A DNA stretch of 9,710 nt from Mycobacterium sp. (GTDB lineage Bacteria > Actinomycetota > Actinomycetes > Mycobacteriales > Mycobacteriaceae), in the NCBI GenBank assembly GCA_029256565.1, contig JAQSXQ010000058.1, positions 1-9,710 on the forward strand, read 5' to 3'. Below are positions 6,460 through 9,710 of this stretch, piece after piece. Position 1 is the first letter of the stretch. Each line of letters opens with the position of its first letter. The position numbers were made by a program, and so were the translations under genes. The notes under the pieces are model-generated. The model was not told the DNA's origin, searched no databases, and saw only the letters and a program-made list of their open reading frames with translations.

Positions 6460-6465
6460 TACCCT
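6460..6465 (+). promoter_or_regulatory. Predicted -10 box of a leaderless promoter for the short-chain dehydrogenase
   Basis: TACCCT fits TANNNT and ends 7 bases before the ATG at 6473. No purine-rich ribosome binding site precedes the ATG. Confidence 0.57.
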
Positions 6466-6472
6466 TCGCGTC

Positions 6473-7360
6473 ATGTCCAGAAGTCACTCCGTAAGCGGTC
6501 GCGTAGTTCTGATCACCGGTGGAGCAGCGGGCGTGGGCGCCGAGGTGGCCCACGGACTGCACGCCAGGGGCGCCACGGTGGTCTTGACCGACGTCGACGA
6601 GCGGCAGCTCGCGCGCACGGCCACCGCGTTGGGCAACGAACGCGTCCTCACCGTGGTGGCCGACGTGCGCGATCTGGCGGCGATGCAGGCCGCCGCCGAC
6701 GCGGCGATCGCGAAGTTCGGCGGCATCGACGTGGTGGTGGCCAACGCAGGCATCGCCAGCTACGGGTCGGTGCTGCAGGTCGACCCCGAGGCGTTCAAGC
6801 GGCTGATGGACATCAACGTGCTCGGCGTCTTCCACACGGTCCGTGCGACCCTGCCGTCGATCATCGACCGACGCGGCTACGTGCTGATCGTCTCGTCGCT
6901 CGCGGCGTTCGCCGCCGCCCCCGGCCTTGCGCCCTACAACGCGTCCAAGGCGGCGGTCGAGCAGTTCGCCAACGCGCTGCGACTCGAGGTCGCCTACCGC
7001 GGCGTCGACGTCGGCTCGGCCCACATGTCGTGGATCGACACCGCGATGGTCCGCGACTCGAAGACCGACATGTCGACCTTCGCCGAGATGCTGTCGCGGC
7101 TGCCCGGCCCCCTGTCGGCGACCACGTCGGTCGAGCAGTGCGGCGAGGCGTTCGTCAAGGGCATCGAGAAGCGCAAGTCGCGGATCTTCTGTCCCGGCTG
7201 GGTGAGCGCACTGCAGTGGCTCAAGCCGGTGATGTCCACCCGGATCGGCGAGATCCCGGTGCGCGCGATGGTGCCCGACATCCTGCCAAGGATGGACGCC
7301 GAGGTCGCCGCACTCGGCCGCTGGACCAGCGAGCGCAATCACGGCTTCCGGGGGGAATGA
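6473..7360 (+). CDS. Short-chain dehydrogenase/reductase (Rv2129c-like)
   Basis: A classical SDR oxidoreductase of 295 residues, probably cytosolic. The nucleotide-binding motif is TGGAAGVG at residues 15-22. An acidic Asp40 ends the second strand (VVLTDVD), which favours NAD(H) over NADP(H). NAG lies at 91-93. The catalytic set is Ser142, Tyr155 (YNASK) and Lys159. The C-terminal third (about 190-295), with TAMVRDSK, IEKRKSRIF and the WTSERNHGFRGE end, is longer than the core fold and typical of mycobacterial members whose substrates are unknown. The reading frame stays open far upstream inside mshC, but the ATG at 6473 gives a normal SDR N-terminus and has a leaderless promoter. M. tuberculosis carries a comparable gene next to mshC, so the pairing is conserved. 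Substrate not predictable from sequence. Confidence 0.9.
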   Translation: MSRSHSVSGRVVLITGGAAGVGAEVAHGLHARGATVVLTDVDERQLARTATALGNERVLTVVADVRDLAAMQAAADAAIAKFGGIDVVVANAGIASYGSVLQVDPEAFKRLMDINVLGVFHTVRATLPSIIDRRGYVLIVSSLAAFAAAPGLAPYNASKAAVEQFANALRLEVAYRGVDVGSAHMSWIDTAMVRDSKTDMSTFAEMLSRLPGPLSATTSVEQCGEAFVKGIEKRKSRIFCPGWVSALQWLKPVMSTRIGEIPVRAMVPDILPRMDAEVAALGRWTSERNHGFRGE

Positions 7361-7406
7361 CCCGGTGTTCGTAGCCAGCCTCCCCGGGGTTCAGCGCACC
7401 GACCGG

Positions 7407-7412
7407 TAGCCT
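7407..7412 (+). promoter_or_regulatory. Possible -10 box for the desaturase gene
   Basis: TAGCCT fits TANNNT within the 116-base gap 7361-7476. It would give a leader of about 58 bases ending in a weak Shine-Dalgarno-like GGCAGG (7465-7470), 6 bases before the ATG at 7477. This is a single-hexamer match without a clear -35. Nothing else in the gap stands out except a five-codon ATG...TGA at 7427-7444. Confidence 0.27.
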
Positions 7413-7476
7413 CGACACTCATCGCGATGCCAACCGGCCGCTGATCAGAACTCGACGAGCGGACGGCAGGCCAACG

Positions 7477-8445
7477 ATGGCGCGAACGGTGAGCGACCTG
7501 GAACTGCTCCGGGAACTCGAACCCGTCGCCGAAGCGGGCATGAACCTGCACCTCGCGGCGACCAAGGACTGGAACCCGCACGACTACGTGCCGTGGTCGG
7601 CCGCTGCCGGCGCGGGCGTCGGAACCGTGTGGACGCCCGAGGACTCCGGCCTGACGGAGGTGGCCAGGATCGCGATGGTCACCAACCTGCTGACCGAGGA
7701 CAACCTGCCGTCGTACCACCGTGCGATCGCCGAGCACTTCAGCCTCGACGACGCCTGGGGTGCGTGGGTGAACCGCTGGACCGTCGAGGAGAACCGGCAC
7801 GGGATCGCGCTGCGCGACTACCTGCTGGTCACCCGTGCGGTGGACCCGGTCGCCCTGGAGCAGGCGCGCATGCAGCAGGTGACCGCCGGGTTCAGCCCGG
7901 GCCAGCAGGGCCAGGGCTCCGTGGCACCGGAGTCGATGCTCGACGCGCTGGTCTACGTCACCTTCCAGGAACTCGCGACCCGCGTGTCCCACCGCAACAC
8001 CGGTCGGGCGTGCGCCGAGCCGTACGCCGACGCGCTGCTGAAGCGGGTCTCCGCCGACGAGAACCTGCACATGATCTTCTACCGCGGGCTGGCCGCGTCG
8101 GCGCTGGAATTGGCGCCCGACCGCGCCATGCACTCGATCTACCGGATCCTGCTGAACTTCCAGATGCCCGGGTTCTCGATCCCCAACTTCCGCCGCAACG
8201 CCGTCAAGATGGCCGTCGGCGGGATCTACGACATGCGCCAGCACCTCGACGACGTCGTGCTGCCCGTGCTGCGGTACTGGCGGGTGTTCGACCGCGACGA
8301 CCTCACCGGGGCGGGGGAGCGCAGCCGCGAGGAACTCGCCGAACTCATCGGGCGGATGGAGGCCGAGGCCGCCAAGTTCGAGGCCTCCAAGGCCCGCTAC
8401 CTCGACCGTGACCGGTCCAAGGGTGCGCGCTCGGTGTCCGCCTAG
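7477..8445 (+). CDS. Acyl-[acyl-carrier-protein] desaturase, DesA1-like (soluble di-iron fatty acid desaturase)
   Basis: Soluble ferritin-fold enzyme that uses O2 and reduced ferredoxin to put a cis double bond into an ACP-bound acyl chain. In mycobacteria this family serves mycolic and unsaturated fatty acid synthesis. It has 322 residues. The four-helix di-iron ligands are all present: Glu74 (TEDNLPSYH), Glu105-x-x-His108 (EENRH), Glu165 (FQELATRVSH) and Glu195-x-x-His198 (DENLH). The sequence resembles recalled M. tuberculosis DesA1 throughout (WNPHDYVPW, ALRDYLLVTR, HRNTGRAC, FQMPGFSIP), but lacks the longer C-terminal tail and has a GAGVGTVW insert region of its own. It is therefore likely a paralogue rather than desA1 itself. 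I do not recall a desaturase at this position in M. tuberculosis. Redox partner and chain length are not visible. Confidence 0.9.
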   Translation: MARTVSDLELLRELEPVAEAGMNLHLAATKDWNPHDYVPWSAAAGAGVGTVWTPEDSGLTEVARIAMVTNLLTEDNLPSYHRAIAEHFSLDDAWGAWVNRWTVEENRHGIALRDYLLVTRAVDPVALEQARMQQVTAGFSPGQQGQGSVAPESMLDALVYVTFQELATRVSHRNTGRACAEPYADALLKRVSADENLHMIFYRGLAASALELAPDRAMHSIYRILLNFQMPGFSIPNFRRNAVKMAVGGIYDMRQHLDDVVLPVLRYWRVFDRDDLTGAGERSREELAELIGRMEAEAAKFEASKARYLDRDRSKGARSVSA

Positions 8446-8458
8446 CCTGTCTGGCTAG
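8442..8458. terminator. Inverted repeat carrying both stop codons of two convergent genes; possible bidirectional terminator
   Basis: CTAGCC (8442-8447) and GGCTAG (8453-8458) form a perfect 6-bp stem with a 5-base TGTCT loop. The left arm contains the desaturase stop TAG (8443-8445). The right arm contains, on the minus strand, the TAG stop of the PAC2 gene (8457-8455). There is no U-tract, so termination is plausible by position only. Confidence 0.4.
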
Positions 8459-9318
8459 CCCCTGAACCCGGGCCCGCGGCGGCGTAGGTAGCGCTCGAAC
8501 TCCGCGGCCAGTGCGTCGCCGTCGATCTTGCCGATCGCCTCGGACATGTCGACCTCGGCGTCGCCGCGCTCTTCGAGGGAGTGCACGTATTCGGCGATCT
8601 CCTCGTCGTCTGCGGTCATCTCGGTGACCGCCTGCTCCCACTCCTCGGCGGCGGCAGGCAGGTCGGCGAGCGGCACCTCGACGTCGAGCACGTCCTCCAC
8701 CCGACGCAGCAGCGCCACGGTCGCCTTCGGATTGGGCGGCTGCGACACGTAGTGCGGGACGGCTGCCCAGAACGTGACGGCGGGGATGCCCGCCGCGACG
8801 CAGGCGTCCTGGAAGACGCCCGCGATGCCGGTGGGCCCCTCGTACCTGGTCTCCTCGAGACCGAAGAACTTCGCCGACTCGGGCGAGTAGGCCGCCCCCG
8901 ATACCGGCACCGGACGCGTGTGCGGGGTGTCGGCCAGCAGGGCACCGAGGATCACGACGGTCTCGACGTTCAGCTTGTCGGCGATCGCGAGCAGCTCGGC
9001 GCAGAACGTGCGCCACCGCATGTTGGGCTCGACGCCGTGCATCAGCACGATGTCCCGATTGCTGCCCGGCGGCCTGCAGTGCGAGATGCGCAGGGACGGC
9101 CACACCAGCTCGCGGGTGACGCCGTCGATCTGGCGGATCACCGGGCGGTTGACCTGGTAGTCGTAGTACGCCTCGTCGTCGATCTCGACGATGGTGTCGG
9201 CCTCCCAGATGGCGTCGAGATGCTCCAGCGCATCGCTTGCCGCATCCCCGGCGTCGTTCCACCCCTCGAAGGCCGCGACCACGATGGGGTCATGCAGTTC
9301 GGGCAGGTCTGTCACCAT
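8455..9318 (-). CDS. PAC2 family protein (proteasome assembly chaperone 2-like, Rv2125-like)
   Basis: 287 residues, closely matching recalled M. tuberculosis Rv2125. Family landmarks run from PIVVAAFEGWNDAGDAASDA near residue 11, through LVWPSLRISHCRPPGS, VLMHGVEPNMRWRTF and VVILGALLADTPHTRP, to GPTGIAGVFQDACVAAGIP and FWAAVPHYVSQPPNPKA. A C-terminal acidic helical stretch ends EFERYLRRRGPGFRG. PAC2 is related to eukaryotic and archaeal proteasome-assembly chaperones. The actinobacterial member's role is not established and no catalytic residues are evident. No signal peptide or membrane segment. The ATG at 9318 is directly followed by GTG (9315-9313). A TAGGCT -10 box ends 6 bases before that GTG, so the true start may be the GTG, two residues' difference at most. 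Convergent with the desaturase with only nine bases between. Confidence 0.92.
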   Translation of the reverse strand: MVTDLPELHDPIVVAAFEGWNDAGDAASDALEHLDAIWEADTIVEIDDEAYYDYQVNRPVIRQIDGVTRELVWPSLRISHCRPPGSNRDIVLMHGVEPNMRWRTFCAELLAIADKLNVETVVILGALLADTPHTRPVPVSGAAYSPESAKFFGLEETRYEGPTGIAGVFQDACVAAGIPAVTFWAAVPHYVSQPPNPKATVALLRRVEDVLDVEVPLADLPAAAEEWEQAVTEMTADDEEIAEYVHSLEERGDAEVDMSEAIGKIDGDALAAEFERYLRRRGPGFRG

Positions 9319-9321
9319 CTC

Positions 9322-9327
9322 AGCCTA
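9322..9327 (-). promoter_or_regulatory. Predicted -10 box for the PAC2 gene, possibly leaderless from GTG
   Basis: On the minus strand TAGGCT (9327 to 9322) fits TANNNT. It is 3 bases from the ATG at 9318 and 6 bases from the next codon, GTG at 9315. The 6-base spacing equals that at the 247 gene and favours leaderless initiation at the GTG. Confidence 0.42.
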
Positions 9328-9370
9328 AGCCCTGCACCGGACGGGGGAGCGGCACCGTCGGGCGGGTCTG

Positions 9371-9392
9371 TCGCCCTGACCTTTCGGGGCGA
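9371..9392. other. GC-rich hairpin in the PAC2-metH divergent gap
   Basis: TCGCCCTGA (9371-9379) can pair with TCGGGGCGA (9384-9392) through one G-T wobble around a CCTT loop, giving a 9-bp stem. It lies in the 9319-9483 part of the divergent intergenic region, between the PAC2 promoter and the metH promoter. Role unknown: operator, boundary hairpin or chance. Confidence 0.35.
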
Positions 9393-9418
9393 GCGACTAC
9401 CATGTGGACCGAAGTGCC

Positions 9419-9436
9419 CGTGCGCCGCGGCGCACG
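9419..9436. repeat. 18-bp perfect palindrome upstream of the metH promoter
   Basis: CGTGCGCCGCGGCGCACG is its own reverse complement over all 18 bases. It ends 35 bases before the TAGACT -10 box of metH and about 12 bases before the expected -35 position, a usual place for a regulator site. It could also extrude or fold as a hairpin. The binding protein, if any, is unknown. Confidence 0.5.
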
Positions 9437-9471
9437 AGTTGGGCGTCCCAGACGTCGACCGGATGACGACG

Positions 9472-9477
9472 TAGACT
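9472..9477 (+). promoter_or_regulatory. Predicted -10 box of the metH riboswitch transcript
   Basis: TAGACT fits TANNNT. With the 6-7 base spacing seen at other genes here, transcription would begin at 9483-9484, exactly where the P1 stem of the riboswitch begins. No clear -35 hexamer is visible around 9449-9454. An alternative TANNNT, TACCAT at 9398-9403, would give a leader about 75 bases longer. Confidence 0.55.
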
Positions 9478-9483
9478 TGTTCG

Positions 9484-9567
9484 GTCGAGAGGCGTTGCAA
9501 CGGTTGCCCGGGGGCCTGGTCCCCATTTGGGCATCCGCCACGCTCGGCAGAGTTAAGGACGCCTTCC
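9484..9567 (+). promoter_or_regulatory. Candidate S-adenosylhomocysteine (SAH) riboswitch controlling metH
   Basis: Hand folding gives the SAH aptamer architecture. P1 pairs GTCGAG (9484-9489) with CTCGGC (9543-9548). P2 starts with CGG (9501-9503)/CCG (9535-9537), continues TGCCC (9505-9509)/GGGCA (9529-9533), and is capped by GGGG (9511-9514)/CCCC (9521-9524). A pseudoknot pairs AGGCGT (9490-9495) with ACGCCT (9559-9564). Conserved-looking core segments match the family as I recall it: CGAG-AGGCGTTGCAACGG on the 5' side, CCGCCACGCTCGG on the 3' side of P2/P1 (family form CCAGGCUCGG), and AAGGACGCC before the gene. SAH riboswitches are known ON switches for SAH-recycling genes including metH. 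Here the pseudoknot 3' strand shares CCT with the anti-Shine-Dalgarno at 9562-9567. No covariance search could be run. Confidence 0.8.
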
Positions 9568-9579
9568 GTAATGGAAGGA
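9562..9579 (+). promoter_or_regulatory. metH ribosome binding site within a sequestering hairpin (riboswitch expression platform)
   Basis: GGAAGGA (9573-9579) is a strong Shine-Dalgarno 6 bases before the GTG at 9586. CCTTCC (9562-9567) is perfectly complementary to GGAAGG (9573-9578) with a 5-base GTAAT loop. ACG (9559-9561) and CGT (9581-9583) can extend the stem past an AA bulge. This hairpin would hide the site. It competes with the riboswitch pseudoknot, which uses 9559-9564. It also decides the start: the ATG at 9571 lies inside the hairpin and has no Shine-Dalgarno of its own. Confidence 0.7.
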
Positions 9580-9585
9580 ACGTAC

Positions 9586-9710
9586 GTGTCATCCCCAGAG
9601 CCGGAAGTCTTCGAGCCGAACATCCGCCCAGACTGCACCGAGGAACTCACGGTTGCCCTGCGCGAGCGGATCATGGTGATCGACGGCGCCATGGGCACGG
9701 CGATCCAGCG
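9586..9710 (+). CDS. metH: Methionine synthase, cobalamin-dependent MetH, N-terminus (3'-truncated by window edge)
   Basis: MetH transfers a methyl group from methyltetrahydrofolate to homocysteine through cobalamin, closing the SAM/SAH cycle. Only 41 codons are visible. They read on to LRERIMVIDGAMGT, the start of the homocysteine-binding (zinc) domain, where DGAMGT is the conserved opening strand and loop. Before it lies a short leader of about 22 residues (SSPEPEVFEPNIRPDC...). The GTG at 9586 is chosen because GGAAGGA sits 6 bases upstream. The in-frame ATG at 9571 would add five residues but would place the start inside the Shine-Dalgarno hairpin. Expression is likely controlled by the SAH riboswitch just upstream. 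The zinc ligands and the folate, cobalamin and activation domains lie beyond the window. Confidence 0.9.
   Translation, partial: MSSPEPEVFEPNIRPDCTEELTVALRERIMVIDGAMGTAIQ

Noticed and set aside
5801..6472. Long in-frame N-terminal extension of the dehydrogenase reading frame
   Set aside because: It overlaps mshC in another frame and is Arg-rich without SDR features. The ATG at 6473 gives a standard SDR start and has a -10 box.
7427..7444. Five-codon upstream ORF (MPTGR) before the desaturase
   Set aside because: No ribosome binding site and no Cys or regulatory codon run. Such short ATG-to-stop frames are common by chance.
9484..9567. SAM-IV or cobalamin riboswitch as the identity of the metH leader element
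   Set aside because: The leader lacks the SAM-IV core pattern and is far too short for a cobalamin aptamer. The P1/P2/pseudoknot layout and core segments fit the SAH class.
9571..9585. ATG at 9571 as the metH start
   Set aside because: The ATG lies inside the hairpin, overlapping the ribosome binding site, and has no Shine-Dalgarno of its own, whereas GTG 9586 has GGAAGGA at ideal spacing. Not fully excluded.
9402..9710. Open frame starting at ATG 9402 and running off the window in a different frame from metH
   Set aside because: It crosses the riboswitch and then shadows metH. Third-position G/C bias is poor and the product is Arg-rich, so it is not supported as a gene.
1..9710. CRISPR arrays, tRNA/rRNA genes, insertion sequences, phage or plasmid functions
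   Set aside because: No regularly spaced repeats, cloverleaf sequences, transposase/integrase motifs or flanking target duplications were seen. The window looks like core chromosome.

Overview
This window looks like a chromosome segment of a non-tuberculous, high-GC mycobacterium (Mycolicibacterium-like). The evidence is strong G/C bias at third codon positions, the mycothiol ligase MshC, and a gene order that, from memory, mirrors the M. tuberculosis Rv2137c-Rv2124c region read in reverse. I ran no database search. Names rest on recalled family motifs and recalled mycobacterial orthologues.

Layout from left to right. A short C-terminal tail of an unidentified gene (1-90) is followed by a gap, then a conserved hypothetical protein (247-570) and uppP (598-1443), the undecaprenyl-diphosphate phosphatase of cell-wall lipid recycling. 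Next comes an actinobacterial cassette: a histidine-phosphatase-type phosphomutase that is frameshifted here (1445-2136), a DUF3090 protein with a C-terminal Cys/His zinc-like motif (2192-2782), and a SCO1664-family kinase-like protein (2766-3593). A protein joining a GyrA C-gate-like helical segment to a GNAT acetyltransferase-like segment (3643-4323) overlaps cysQ (4320-5087). mshC (5187-6425), a short-chain dehydrogenase (6473-7360) and a DesA1-like acyl-ACP desaturase (7477-8445) follow. A PAC2-family gene (8455-9318) lies on the minus strand, convergent with the desaturase. The window ends in the first codons of metH (from 9586).

The most notable element is the roughly 100 bases before metH. 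They fold by hand into an S-adenosylhomocysteine (SAH) riboswitch: P1, a long P2 and a 6-bp pseudoknot. The pseudoknot's 3' strand overlaps a CCTTCC segment that is perfectly complementary to the metH Shine-Dalgarno sequence GGAAGG. The geometry fits a translational ON switch. A TANNNT -10 box places the transcript start on the first base of P1.

A second theme is leaderless expression. At least five plus-strand genes (247, 598, 3643, 5187, 6473), and possibly the PAC2 gene, have a TANNNT hexamer ending 6-7 bases before the start codon, which would put transcription start at or next to the initiation codon. Functionally, cysQ, mshC and metH share sulfur metabolism: PAP removal in sulfate assimilation, cysteine use for mycothiol, and homocysteine methylation in the SAM/SAH cycle.

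No tRNA, rRNA, CRISPR array, insertion sequence or integrase was seen. No stretch over 300 bases lacks a gene. The longest gap is 9319-9585, described in detail in the feature list.
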